From positions 345,001 through 409,000 of the forward strand of contig NC_020888.1 in assembly GCF_000355675.1 (NCBI RefSeq): a stretch of DNA of 64,000 nucleotides. Reading direction: 5' to 3'. Under the pieces are notes generated by a model. It made no database searches and was not told the DNA's origin. It worked only from the letters and a program-made list of their open reading frames with translations. The position numbers and the translations under genes were made by a program. This DNA comes from Thalassolituus oleivorans MIL-1 (lineage in GTDB: Bacteria; Pseudomonadota; Gammaproteobacteria; Pseudomonadales; Oceanobacteraceae). Below are positions 45,505 through 55,900 of the stretch, in pieces (the stretch's first letter is position 1; every line of letters starts with the position of its first letter).

Positions 45505-48111
45505 TTAGCGCTGTAGCTCGCGTACTAAACGGAAGCCGGTAAATTCATCGGCTTGCCCTGAATGAGCGTTAACCGTAGTGACACGACAGTCGTTCATAGG
45601 TGTTTGACGCGAGCCGCCAGCAGCAACCAGTAAGTTATTGTCGTAGGCCCATTCTTGCACGTTACCTACGGTGCTGGCCAATCCATAAGAGTTGGGTTTA
45701 CCGTTCGTGGTTTTTTGCAGCTCGGTACCTTTCTCAATACCACCGTATTTTAAGAAACAGTTACGGTCTGGCGACTCCGCTGCACCGTCGGCTTTTGCTG
45801 CCATTAACCATTCTTCATAGGTCGGTAGGCGATAGACATTGCCGGTGACTGAGCTAAGCCAACCGGCATAGTTTTCAGCGAAATTAATGTCGATACTATG
45901 CACTGGCAAATAGTTAGTCGCGTATTTCCGGCTGTCGCACATTTGCGTGACGGTGCAATAATCCGATACGTCATCATAGGTGATTTCGTATTGGCTTATC
46001 GCAATTGGATTGCCGTTAGGCATTGGTATAACGACCATTACCGGCCCTTTCGCTTGTCTTGGTAATGGATCGGTACAAGTATAGCGACGACCTTTATTAC
46101 CAGAACCGGGTTCGAGGTGGCCGCAATAATCAACTTTTAATGTTTTCAAGGCTGCCTGTTCTGGCAATAAGGCGCGCGATTCACTGAGCATACGTTCTGC
46201 CGAGTAAGGGCTAACCTTTGCAATTTTGTTGAAGCACTGCACCAATGAATCAGCAACAATGCTATGCAGTTCATTGGTACGTTCAGGCTCTAATGAGTCT
46301 AATACTCGCAGATGGCTAGCAACACGGCCTTCAACATCAATTTCGTTCGGGCAGCGAAGAGAGTTTTCTAAGCTGGTAACTTCTTGTTTAATTTGCGCAC
46401 GACGAGCGATTTCCATTTCGGTTTCACGCTTTTGACGTTCAGCCTCAAGTCGGTCAGCTTCTTCTTGTGCTTCTGCTAAGCGCGCGTTTTCTGCTTTTAG
46501 TCGCTCTGACTCTTGCTGAGTAATAACTTGGTTAGTCAGAATTTTAATATCATCTTCTGGTCCGCCCCATGCGCTTGAAGCCTCAAGCATAGGTATTACC
46601 GCATCAAGTTGTTCATCAGCCATTAAATGCTTGGCTTCAGTTAAATAAGCCGTGGCAATGCGACTGCTCACCTTGTCTGTGGTTTCCGTGTCTTCGGGCA
46701 CCAGTTTGGCGTACACGAGAAGTTCTTTGCGTACTTCTTTATCCCAATTTGGCGTTAGGGCCGATAGCTTAACCAAGCGTTCTAATGTTTGTTGCTGGTT
46801 TTCGATAGTCGAGCGCTCTAGCTGCTGGGCCATCTGTTCTTGCATTTGTACTTTTAATTCTTCTTGAGCTTTTTCTTGGTCGCTAAATTTTTCAATATAA
46901 AGTGCTCCAGCTACGCCAAAGGCTGCAACGCTGGCAACTAACGCCCATAATAAAACGCGTGGTTTACCGAAGAAGCCGTCATAAAATTCCGCAACGGTTG
47001 CGGTACGATTGTCGCGAGTTAATTCCAGTGCGCTGGATAATGCATTCCACTGGCGACGGCTGAGATTTTTTAATTTCTTTGGTTTAAGCTTTTTCTCTAG
47101 CGCTTGATTTGCTGGGGTCTTCTTAAACGGATGGGCGCCACTGAATAATTCGTAGGCAACGCAACCTAATGCGTATACGTCGTCTGACTCTGATGGTTCT
47201 GCACCACGCAGCATTTCATTACTGGCATATGCTGGTGTTAGAGCACCGAGAGTGCCTGCATCGAAAATGGTTTTTTCACCAGCGGTATGCGCCGCGCTGC
47301 CTTCGGACACCGCACGCGCGATGCCGAAATCAAATACTTTAGTGCCTTTTTTCTTGGTAACGAAGATGTTGCCGGGTTTGAAGTCGGAGTGAATAATATT
47401 GTGCGAATGCGCGTAAATAAGGGCGTTCGAAATATCTTTAAGAATCGAATTAGCTTCCTCTTGCTCCATTCCATGCGGGAGCTGGCGCAGTAATTCATCC
47501 AGTGGAAAACCTTCAAGGAATTCCATGGTCATGAATACGGTATTTTTATCGCGGTCGAAATCGTAAACCGTCACGATGTTCGGGTGGGCAAGGGTTTGCG
47601 ACTTGCGCGATTCACGTTGCAGCGAAATAAAGGCGTCGGGGTGCTGGCGGAATTCGTCGTTTAATAGTTTTACCGCCACATAAGGATCAGAGTCGCTAGC
47701 CTCGACTTTACGTCGGTCTAGGGCTTTGTATACCGCCCCCATGCCACCGGCACCAAGCAAGGATACTAATTCAAACCGTCCTTTAATAACTTGGCGACCC
47801 ATAGGTGAAATAGAGGACGAAGGATCAAATTCTGGCGGCGTAGGATTGTTGCCGGCGGCGCTTGCGGACGTTGGTCGAGACGTTATAACTGTTGAGTCAT
47901 CATTGGGGTTTGGAGAAGAGGATGATACGCGAGAGCCGACGTAAACCGTGGCGTCGTCGCCAGTTCCACTTGTTGTTTTGGCTGTTCCTTGCGCGGGATT
48001 AACGTTTTGTTTATTCCCTGCATTTCCGTCTTTATCAGAAACATTCCCAGTACTTTTGCTCGTTTTGTGTGTAGATACCAAACGAGTCTTGTCGTCCCTA
48101 TTGTCGGTCAT
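45505..48111 (-). CDS. T6SS Ser/Thr kinase fused to periplasmic FGE domain (PpkA-TagR-like)
   Basis: 868-aa membrane protein divergent from the T6SS operon. Order: disordered Ser/Thr-rich N-terminus (1-110); kinase (about 111-370) with G-A-G-G-M-G-A-V-Y, V-A-V-K, catalytic loop IIHSDFKPGNIFV and VFDFGIA; one membrane helix (about 389-410); long coiled coil (about 410-610); C-terminal formylglycine-generating-enzyme-like domain (about 690-868) with ISQYEITYDDVSDYC, LPTYEEWLMAA, VGNVQEWAYD and FTGFRLVRE. The catalytic loop has Ser instead of Arg (HSD for HRD). In Pseudomonas aeruginosa PpkA is activated through a separate periplasmic FGE-family protein, TagR; here both appear on one chain. Its likely target is the FHA protein encoded opposite. 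No PppA-like phosphatase is seen in the window. Confidence 0.85.
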   Translation of the reverse strand: MTDNRDDKTRLVSTHKTSKSTGNVSDKDGNAGNKQNVNPAQGTAKTTSGTGDDATVYVGSRVSSSSPNPNDDSTVITSRPTSASAAGNNPTPPEFDPSSSISPMGRQVIKGRFELVSLLGAGGMGAVYKALDRRKVEASDSDPYVAVKLLNDEFRQHPDAFISLQRESRKSQTLAHPNIVTVYDFDRDKNTVFMTMEFLEGFPLDELLRQLPHGMEQEEANSILKDISNALIYAHSHNIIHSDFKPGNIFVTKKKGTKVFDFGIARAVSEGSAAHTAGEKTIFDAGTLGALTPAYASNEMLRGAEPSESDDVYALGCVAYELFSGAHPFKKTPANQALEKKLKPKKLKNLSRRQWNALSSALELTRDNRTATVAEFYDGFFGKPRVLLWALVASVAAFGVAGALYIEKFSDQEKAQEELKVQMQEQMAQQLERSTIENQQQTLERLVKLSALTPNWDKEVRKELLVYAKLVPEDTETTDKVSSRIATAYLTEAKHLMADEQLDAVIPMLEASSAWGGPEDDIKILTNQVITQQESERLKAENARLAEAQEEADRLEAERQKRETEMEIARRAQIKQEVTSLENSLRCPNEIDVEGRVASHLRVLDSLEPERTNELHSIVADSLVQCFNKIAKVSPYSAERMLSESRALLPEQAALKTLKVDYCGHLEPGSGNKGRRYTCTDPLPRQAKGPVMVVIPMPNGNPIAISQYEITYDDVSDYCTVTQMCDSRKYATNYLPVHSIDINFAENYAGWLSSVTGNVYRLPTYEEWLMAAKADGAAESPDRNCFLKYGGIEKGTELQKTTNGKPNSYGLASTVGNVQEWAYDNNLLVAAGGSRQTPMNDCRVTTVNAHSGQADEFTGFRLVRELQR

Positions 48112-48160
48112 ATCGCGCCCATTAAATCGATGACAGTCTAAATATTTTGCTTCCCTTACA

Positions 48161-48181
48161 TGCCAAGATCCTTACTTGGCA
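48161..48181. promoter_or_regulatory. Inverted repeat between divergent kinase and fha genes
   Basis: TGCCAAG and CTTGGCA pair perfectly across a 7-nt centre, 50 bp from the kinase start in the only divergent promoter region of the T6SS locus. It is a candidate operator for both directions; a TGGCAC within it lacks the partner needed for a sigma-54 promoter. Confidence 0.4.
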
Positions 48182-48239
48182 CACGTCCCTTAATCACTTG
48201 AACTGAGGGCATGGCGCAGATACTATAGGAGACGCACTC

Positions 48240-48317
48240 ATGGCTCAAGATGGTTACCCATATACTCGTCTAATTAAAGACGCTCACGAAAGCCTATTTT
48301 TTTGCTTATCGTGCTGA
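48240..48317 (+). CDS. Possible 25-aa peptide before the T6SS operon
   Basis: Codes MAQDGYPYTRLIKDAHESLF followed by FCLSC. AGGAG stands eight bases before the ATG, a good ribosome-binding site, in the divergent region upstream of the FHA gene. It could be a leader peptide or chance; no relatives are recognised. Confidence 0.3.
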   Translation: MAQDGYPYTRLIKDAHESLFFCLSC

Positions 48318-48387
48318 TCGGGCCAGTTAAAACTTACTAAAAAGCCGACGCTAGCGACTGCCTAAACGGGATTTTGATGGTGGATAA

Positions 48388-50001
48388 ATGGATTTAATTT
48401 TGACAGTGGTTAAATGTCCATCACATGCGAACATGCTCAACCACACCAAAGTGTTTCGGGGTGTTGGCGGTCGTATTGGTCGTGCCGACTCTAACGATTG
48501 GGTGTTGCCGGATACTGATCGGATTCTATCGTCTCAGCATGCTGAAATTAGCTTTACCGCTGGGCAGTTTTTCGTTGTTGATCACAGTACTAATGGTACG
48601 TTTATCAATGAAAGCCAAGTTCCTCTTGGGGCTGGCAACAATCATCCTTTGGCCAATGGCGACATTATTAATTGTGGTGAGTATCACTTAAAGGTCACGC
48701 TAAAAGCTCCTCCGGCAGCTCCGGGTATTCCAAAAGATTTAGGCGCGGTCGATTTTTTAGACTCGGGTGATAAAACCACATTTAATCCGGCCACTGCAGC
48801 AAAGCAGCAAGTGGCCAATGATGCGAAAGACTTAGATCGTTGGCTTGATCCTGCGGCAGCCGTTCCTAAGCCGTCGTTTGAAAGCGATACGTGGGGCTCG
48901 GCTGCATCAAGTGCACCTGCCTCTAAAGCCGCAGATGATCCATGGGGTGCTGCTGTATCGCCTACGGCAAACGCCTCAATTTTGAACGATGCTAGCAATG
49001 TTGATCCGCTTGCCGCGTTAGATAATTCACAGTCGTTTGGCTCGCCGAAAGCGCCGAGCTGGGATGATAATGATGACTGGTGGAAATCCGGCAGCGAGGC
49101 TGATAATTCGCCTGTTGATCAACAGCAAATTCGTATCCCTTCGCCCGCTGCGCCCACGCCTCCTCCGTTGCAGCAAGCTGCATCTAGTCAGCCGTCGCCT
49201 GCGTTTGCAATGCCACAGCAGTCAACCCCTGCTTTTGGCGATAATCCCTTTGCGGCATCCAGTGCTGGCATACAACACGAAGATATTGATAGCCTACTAG
49301 GAATTTCTTCTCCTGCAGCATCGCAGCCAGTGCCGCCGCCTCCACCGGTTGCGCCTGTGATGCCGTCAGCTCCGTCGCAACCGCAAGCTGCGGAAGCGCC
49401 ATCTTATAATGCAAACGAGTTACAGCAGCTGGCGACATTGTTAGGAATCGACAATATTCAACCGGCACAGCTGCAGACTCTTATTCCTGAGATGTCGAGC
49501 ATTATTAATGAAACGGTTACTCGCCTAATTGATTTATTGCGTGCTAGAACAGCCATTAAAAATGAGTTGCGTGTCCAGCACACCATGATTCAAATGACGG
49601 ATAATAATCCGTTGAAATTTTCAGCAACAGCGACCGATGCACTGAAAGTGATGTTTAGCAAAGATCGTTCTGCTTTTATGCGTCCGACTGAAGCTATTCA
49701 AGATAGCTTTGATGATTTATCCGACCACCAAGTGGCGGTGTTAACGGGTATGAATACCGCCTATACCGCCATGTTGAATCACTTTAATCCGGAAAGTTTA
49801 AAGCGCTATATTAACGTGGGTGATTCATTGCTAGGCAATAAAAATGCTAAAAATTGGTCTGCGTTCGAGCAGTACTATAAATCATTGAAAAGTGATCGCG
49901 AGACAACCTATAACAAGTTATTTGGTGAAGAGTTTGCTCGTAGCTATGAAAAGCAATTAGCTGAATTGAAAAACGCACGAGCATTAAAGCGCCGCTCGTA
50001 A
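48388..50001 (+). CDS. tagH: T6SS FHA-domain scaffold protein TagH/Fha
   Basis: 537-aa protein. N-terminal FHA domain (about 1-105) with GGRIGRADSNDWVLPD, SSQHAEI and STNGTFIN, the phospho-threonine pocket residues R, S, H and N. A long Ala/Pro/Ser/Gln-rich linker (about 110-350) follows, then a C-terminal helical T6SS-type domain (about 355-537) containing DLLRARTAIKNELRVQHTMI and FSKDRSAFMRPTEAI, typical of TagH/ImpI proteins. Phosphorylation of Fha by PpkA promotes T6SS assembly in characterised systems; the divergent kinase is the probable partner. First gene of the plus-strand operon. Confidence 0.92.
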   Translation: MDLILTVVKCPSHANMLNHTKVFRGVGGRIGRADSNDWVLPDTDRILSSQHAEISFTAGQFFVVDHSTNGTFINESQVPLGAGNNHPLANGDIINCGEYHLKVTLKAPPAAPGIPKDLGAVDFLDSGDKTTFNPATAAKQQVANDAKDLDRWLDPAAAVPKPSFESDTWGSAASSAPASKAADDPWGAAVSPTANASILNDASNVDPLAALDNSQSFGSPKAPSWDDNDDWWKSGSEADNSPVDQQQIRIPSPAAPTPPPLQQAASSQPSPAFAMPQQSTPAFGDNPFAASSAGIQHEDIDSLLGISSPAASQPVPPPPPVAPVMPSAPSQPQAAEAPSYNANELQQLATLLGIDNIQPAQLQTLIPEMSSIINETVTRLIDLLRARTAIKNELRVQHTMIQMTDNNPLKFSATATDALKVMFSKDRSAFMRPTEAIQDSFDDLSDHQVAVLTGMNTAYTAMLNHFNPESLKRYINVGDSLLGNKNAKNWSAFEQYYKSLKSDRETTYNKLFGEEFARSYEKQLAELKNARALKRRS

Positions 50002-50039
50002 AGTCTGAGTGATACGGATAGGGAGTTAAAGGGAAACAC

Positions 50040-50576
50040 ATGATGTTTAAATCGCTGTTTTATTGTGCATCAATTGCCGTATTGGCTGTGACGCTAAGTG
50101 GATGTCAGTCGGCCCGTAAGGCACTTAATTTTGATACCTCCGCTGTAATTAATTTTTCCGCATTAAATAATATCAATCCTGATTCCGACGATCGAGCGTC
50201 ACCTGTGGTTGTGCATGTGTTTAAACTTGCCGATGACCGCCAGTTTAGTCGCGAAGATTTTCTGAGTTTGTACGAGGGTGCTGAAGCGCGTTTAGGTAAA
50301 GACTTGCTAGGTTCTGTAGTGCTGAAGGAAATCACGCCCGGAGAATCACGCAGTGAGGTGATTGGCTTGCCGCCAGAGGTGAAATTTATTGGCCTGATGG
50401 CCGAGTTTATTCAATACCGCAATGCCGACGCCATTATGGTATTTCCAATCGTAGAGCATAATCAAAATATCTTTGATATCGCGATTGATAGTAACAAATT
50501 GTCGGTATATCAAGAACCTGAAAACAACGACCTCCACGAAGCCTCTCGGCCAGTGAGAAGTGACCGAATTCATTAG
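50040..50576 (+). CDS. tssJ: T6SS outer-membrane lipoprotein TssJ
   Basis: 178-aa lipoprotein. Signal peptide with lipobox L-S-G-C (Cys about residue 23). The mature domain has the TssJ transthyretin-like features: PVVVHVFKLADDRQFSREDFLSLYEGAEARLG and later VKFIGLMAEFIQYRNADAIM. TssJ anchors the TssLM membrane complex to the outer membrane. It starts 38 bp after tagH. Confidence 0.93.
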   Translation: MMFKSLFYCASIAVLAVTLSGCQSARKALNFDTSAVINFSALNNINPDSDDRASPVVVHVFKLADDRQFSREDFLSLYEGAEARLGKDLLGSVVLKEITPGESRSEVIGLPPEVKFIGLMAEFIQYRNADAIMVFPIVEHNQNIFDIAIDSNKLSVYQEPENNDLHEASRPVRSDRIH

Positions 50577-50667
50577 ACACTGGTTGTGATTAAGCAAATA
50601 TATGCGTTGTGAGTTCCGTCTCATACGCCATTAGGATTGCGCCTAAGTGTTGTAAAAAGGATGACAA

Positions 50668-52002
50668 ATGTCTTCAAAAAATAAAGTGATATGGTCTGAG
50701 GGCATGTTTCTTCGCCCGCAGCATTTTCAGCAGCAAGATAGATTTGTTGAACGGCTAATTGATGCAAGGACAGGTGTCATTGGTCAGCATTATTGGGGTG
50801 TACAAGAAATAACCATCGATGTCGAGGCTTTGGCTCTTGGCAAGGTGTCTATATCTTCGGTTCAGGGGGTATTCCCTGATGGCACACCTATTCTGGCACC
50901 AGAGTCAGAAGAGCTACCGAATATTATCGATATTCCCGAAAATACTCGGGATGAAATTGTTTATCTATGTGTGCCTATGCGTCGCCCTGGCTCGCAAGAA
51001 TCTGTGCGTGATGAAGAAGAATTTCCGCAGGCGCGCTACAAAACCTACAACTATGATGCGCGCAATAGCGCTTCATCGTCTGGTGAGTCATCACGCATTC
51101 AAATTGGTAAGTTATCGACGTGCTTTAAGCTCGGATCAGAAGATTTGGGTGGCTATGCCTGTATTGGTATTGCACGAATTATCGAACGCTTGCCAGGTAG
51201 CCCCGTTAAGCTCGACAAAACCTTTATTCCGCCGGTATTACAGTGTACTAGCAGCGCAGAAATTAAGGGCTACATTGAAGAAGTTAAAGGCCTGCTAAAA
51301 CAGCGCGGCGAAGCTTTAAGCCATCGTCTTAGTGACTCGGGTCGTTCGGGCTCGGCAGAGGTTGCCGATTATTTGTTACTGCAAGTTATCAATCGCGTGG
51401 AGCCTTTGATCAACCACCTGAGTCAACTATCCAATGTTCATCCTTTAGCTTTATATACTGAGCTATTGCAATTGGCCGGTGAATTATCAACCTTCACTGC
51501 TAGTAATAAGCGTCCGCCCGATATCCCTGCGTATAATCACGAGGATTTACAGCAGACGTATGCCGGATTATTTTCTGCATTGCGTCAGTCGCTCAGTATG
51601 GTGCTTGAGCAGTCGGCGGTTTCGTTGAACTTGGTTGAACGTAAATATGGTATTCATGTTGCACCAATTACCGACCCATCGCTAACCAAAACTGCGGCAT
51701 TTGTTATTGCTGTAAAAGCAGATATTCCAACCGAATTATTGCGCAGTCGTTTTCCTTCTCAGGCTAAGTTGGCACCGGTCGAAAATATTCGCGAGCTTAT
51801 TTCGACTCAACTACCGGGTTTGCGTATTCGCCCGTTACCCGTAGCGCCTCGTCAGATTCCATATCACGCTGGGTTTACCTATTTTGAGATTGATGCGAGT
51901 GGTGCGTTATGGACTGCAATGCAACAGTCGGGTGGATTTGCCGTTCATTTGGGCGCCGAATTTCCGGGGTTAATTATGGAACTATGGGCAATCAGGAGCT
52001 GA
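50668..52002 (+). CDS. tssK: T6SS baseplate protein TssK
   Basis: 444-aa TssK, which links the baseplate to the membrane complex. Starts with the family block VIWSEGMFLRPQHFQQQDRF; later FKLGSEDLGGYACIGIARI and YGIHVAPITDPSLTKTAAFVIAV are typical, and a C-terminal YFEIDASGALWTAMQQSGGFAVH segment ends the protein. Complete and of usual length. Four bases separate its stop from tssL. Confidence 0.95.
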   Translation: MSSKNKVIWSEGMFLRPQHFQQQDRFVERLIDARTGVIGQHYWGVQEITIDVEALALGKVSISSVQGVFPDGTPILAPESEELPNIIDIPENTRDEIVYLCVPMRRPGSQESVRDEEEFPQARYKTYNYDARNSASSSGESSRIQIGKLSTCFKLGSEDLGGYACIGIARIIERLPGSPVKLDKTFIPPVLQCTSSAEIKGYIEEVKGLLKQRGEALSHRLSDSGRSGSAEVADYLLLQVINRVEPLINHLSQLSNVHPLALYTELLQLAGELSTFTASNKRPPDIPAYNHEDLQQTYAGLFSALRQSLSMVLEQSAVSLNLVERKYGIHVAPITDPSLTKTAAFVIAVKADIPTELLRSRFPSQAKLAPVENIRELISTQLPGLRIRPLPVAPRQIPYHAGFTYFEIDASGALWTAMQQSGGFAVHLGAEFPGLIMELWAIRS

Positions 52003-52006
52003 AACA

Positions 52007-52888
52007 ATGAGCGGTGATCGACCAATTCCAGGCGGCGCTGACCGTACGGTTATAATTCCTACGCCGGGAGCGGCACGCGGCGCACAAACGCCACCGCCTG
52101 CGGCAGGAAATTTTGGCTTGCAGTCGAATGAGCGTATTGAGATTAAGACAGGCTTAAATCCATTGGTTAATTCAGCAACTACCTTGCTGACATTGGTTAT
52201 TAAGCTGCGTTCGACCATGCAGCACGCCAATGTACCGGATTTACACAAACGCCTTACCGAGGAAATAAAAGCATTTGAGAGTAAAACCCGTAATGCCGGT
52301 ATTGCCGGTGATAGCGTTATTGCTGCACGGTATTTACTCTGTTCCGTCATTGATGAAGTTGTATTGAATACGCCGTGGGGCGCATCAAGTGGCTGGAGTC
52401 AGCATTCCTTGCTGAGCCTGTTTCATCAAGAAACATCCGGCGGCGAGAAATGCTTTTTAATTCTTCAGCGTATGTTGGAAACCCCAGGCATTCATTTAGA
52501 TGTACTGGAGTTGTTTTACATTTGTTTAAGTCTTGGTTTTCAAGGTAAATATCGTGTTGTATCTGGCGGCGGCCAGCAGATTGAGCAAATTCGAGATAAT
52601 TTGTACAAGACAATAGAAAGTCATCGCCCAGTGCCAGCGCATGATTTATCGCCTAATTGGGAAGGCACCGTTAAGGCAAAAGATCGTATGGCGAATTTTA
52701 TTCCGCTATGGGTCTTTGCCAGCGTTGTCTTGGCGGCTTTGTTGTTAACTTTTTCTGGCTTTCGTTACTGGCTGTATCAGACCACCGATCCCGTTGCGAG
52801 TAAGATTGCGGCAGAAATGACGACGTCCGAAATATTAGAAAAAAATACAGTTTCACCAGAACCAAACACGGAAAGACGGTTTTATTAG
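52007..52888 (+). CDS. tssL: T6SS membrane-complex protein TssL (DotU family)
   Basis: 293-aa DotU-type protein: a Pro/Gly-rich N-terminal tail (about 1-40), cytoplasmic helical domain with AARYLLCSVIDEVVLNTPWG and SGWSQHSLLSLFHQETSGGEKCF, and one C-terminal membrane helix (about 230-252). No peptidoglycan-binding OmpA domain follows, so this is the short form; anchoring to the wall must be done by another protein. Together with TssM and TssJ it forms the trans-envelope channel. Confidence 0.94.
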   Translation: MSGDRPIPGGADRTVIIPTPGAARGAQTPPPAAGNFGLQSNERIEIKTGLNPLVNSATTLLTLVIKLRSTMQHANVPDLHKRLTEEIKAFESKTRNAGIAGDSVIAARYLLCSVIDEVVLNTPWGASSGWSQHSLLSLFHQETSGGEKCFLILQRMLETPGIHLDVLELFYICLSLGFQGKYRVVSGGGQQIEQIRDNLYKTIESHRPVPAHDLSPNWEGTVKAKDRMANFIPLWVFASVVLAALLLTFSGFRYWLYQTTDPVASKIAAEMTTSEILEKNTVSPEPNTERRFY

Positions 52889-52968
52889 CCGACGAACTTG
52901 CTCTGTTGATTATCAAATTTTAATGCGGGTAGTGATATATATCCCCGGCTATTTCACATGGAGTATTC

Positions 52969-55900
52969 ATGAAACGTCTACTTGAGTTTCTAACAAATAA
53001 GTGGGTCTTAGGCATCATAGGCCTTACAGCTCTATCTTTGCTGATTTGGTTTGGCGCTGAATTCATCAAGTTTGGTAGCGATAACGTTACCCTAAGCACA
53101 ACGACTCGTTGGATCATTATCAGCCTATTTTGGTTGATTTGGTTAACCTGGAATATGGCGCAATGGTTAGTTGAGCGTCGTCAAAATAAAGAGTTGATCG
53201 GTAGCATTGAAGAGTCTCAAGAAGAAGCAAAAAACCCAGACGATGAGCGTAGCCAAGAAGAATTAACGGCTATGTCGCAGCGCTTCAGGGAGGCGCTGGC
53301 GACGCTGAAAAAAACTCGCTTTAAATCTCGCTTTGGTAGTCGAAGCTTATACCAGCTACCTTGGTACATTATTATTGGGCCGCCGGGTGCAGGTAAAACC
53401 ACGGCATTAATCAATTCCGGTCTTAATTTTCCGCTTGCTGAGAGTCACGGTAAACAAGCGCTTGGCGGTGTTGGCGGTACGCGTAATTGTGATTGGTGGT
53501 TTACTAATGATGCTGTGTTAATTGATACCGCGGGTCGTTACACCACGCAAGATAGCCATCGCGTTGTCGACAATAATGCGTGGAATGCATTTTTAACCCT
53601 TTTGAAAAAATACCGCCGTCGTCGTCCGATTAATGGTGCTTTGGTTGCTATTAGTTTGCAGGACTTAATGGTTCAGACTGCGGAACAGCGCAATCAACAA
53701 GCGAAGACGATTAAAACGCGTATTGGCGAATTGCAGGAAGAATTAGGCGTTCGTTTCCCCGTTTATTTGACCTTCACTAAGTGTGATTTAGTGGCAGGTT
53801 TTGCCGAGTTTTTTGCTAATTTGTCGCAATCCGAGCGTGAGCAGGTTTGGGGGGTAAGTTTCCCTGCGGAAACCAGTCCAGAGACCGGAGCTGATATTGG
53901 TCGCTTTAAAGCTGAATTTGCCGAGTTGGCGAAACGCTTAAACGGCATGCTGCTAGGGCGAGTTCATCAAGAGCGTAATATCGAAAAACGTTCAATGATT
54001 CAAAGCTTCCCTGCGCATTTTGAAAGTCTTGGTGGTGTTGTTGATGAGTTTGTCGCTCAGGTTTTCTCACCCGACCGTTTTGGTTCAGTGCCTATGCTGC
54101 GTGGTGTGTATTTTACCAGTGCCACCCAAGAAGGTAGTCCGATTGATCGCATGATGGCTCAGGTGAGTAATAACTTTGGCCTTGAGCGCAATATGGGCAA
54201 GCAGCAGCAAAATAGCGGTAAGAGCTTTTTTATAACGCGCTTGTTTAATGACGTTATTTTCCCTGAATCGGAGCTCGTGGGTGTTAATCGCAAAGTTGAG
54301 AATATTTTACTTTGGCTAAGGCGGGGCACACTTGCGGTATTTTCTTTGATCTTCTTAGGCAGTGCAGCGCTGTGGGCTGGAGGTCTTACTAAAAATAAAT
54401 CGTTCATGACGGATGTTGATGCGCTGTTTTATGACTTCAAGCAGCAGGCTGAAAAGTTTGACGTAACGCGGGACGATATCCCTGCGGTATTACCGGTAAT
54501 GAATCCTTTGCTAAATGCCAGCTTGGTATACGATCAGGATGAACATCCATTCCTAAGCAACCTTGGCCTTTATGATGGCCGTGTTGATTCATCGGCAGAT
54601 GCTTTATATCAAGTTGAATTGAATAAGATATTTTTCCCTGCGGTTAAAACCATGTTGGAAAGACATCTAAACACACTGACCTATACCGATAGTGAACTGC
54701 TGCCAATATTTAAAGTGTATTTAATGTTGTTTGACGAAGAGCATCGCGATTATCAGCAGATTCGCGCGTATGCTAAAACTCGTTGGCAGGATATGTTGCC
54801 GGGCGAAGCCGGTAAGCAGGAGCAGTTGTTACGCCATTTGGATAACTTATTCGGCGCGCCTTTAAATACTGAGGTTGTTGCTAACGATCAAGTGGTTGAG
54901 CGTACGCGTTTGCAGTTAAAGCGTATTCCCGTTGCGCAGCGTTTATATGCGCAATTGCAGAATAGCGGTAACAATGCTCAGCTTGTTGATCTATACCGCG
55001 AAATCGGTGGCGACACACAACAAGCGTTCGGCATTGCAGAAACCGATCCTGTTTTCAAAATGCCATTTTTGTTTACTAAAGCCGGCTTTAAGAATGCTGA
55101 GTACGGCGCTAACTCTGACATGATGACCAAGATCGCGGAAGATCGTTGGATTTATGGTGATGGCGCAAATGGCGAAGATTTCACTAAAGCAGATTTAGAG
55201 AAATTAAGTGACGAAGTTGAAAAATTATATTTAAGCGAATATGCCAAGCGTTGGCAGGCGTTCTATCAGCGTTTTACCTTGGCACGTATTACTAACAGCA
55301 TTCAAGCGATTGCCGTATTGCAGCAGTTATCCGATCCGATTGCATCGCCATTAGTGCATGTGAGCGAGCTTGTTGCTGAAAATACTAGCTTAACGCCGCA
55401 AGTATCGCTCGATCCAAACAAAGGCGCTGTCGCTGGGGCCGCTGCAAAAGTGTTCTCTAAAGTATACGAGCCCAATATCGTCGATCTTAGATTTCAAGAT
55501 GTTCAGCGTATGGTGAAAAGCGAGAACGGCGTACCGTCGAAAATGCAATCGTATTTGCTGGGCATTCAGCAGTTAAACGAGTACTTCCGACAAATTAACA
55601 GTGCCCCTGATTCTAATGCCGCGGCTTTTGATGTAGCGAAAGCTAAGTTTACCGCTAACGGTGCTGATGCTATGCAGCAATTGAAGAGTCTTGCCGCGAC
55701 AGCACCAGAACAAGCGCAAGGGTGGTTGAATCATTTAGCAAATTCAACATGGACGTTAATTGTCGGCAAGGCGAAAACTCACATAGATACCGTTTGGCGT
55801 TATCAGGTTTATGATAATTATCGCGAAAATATCTATAACCGTTATCCAATGTCGGCGGATAAAAAATCCGAAGCGACAGTGATCGCTTTCGATGAATTCT

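Noticed and set aside
48170..48200. A sigma-54 promoter (TGGCAC near 48177) for the T6SS
   Set aside because: The matching TGC element at the required distance is missing.
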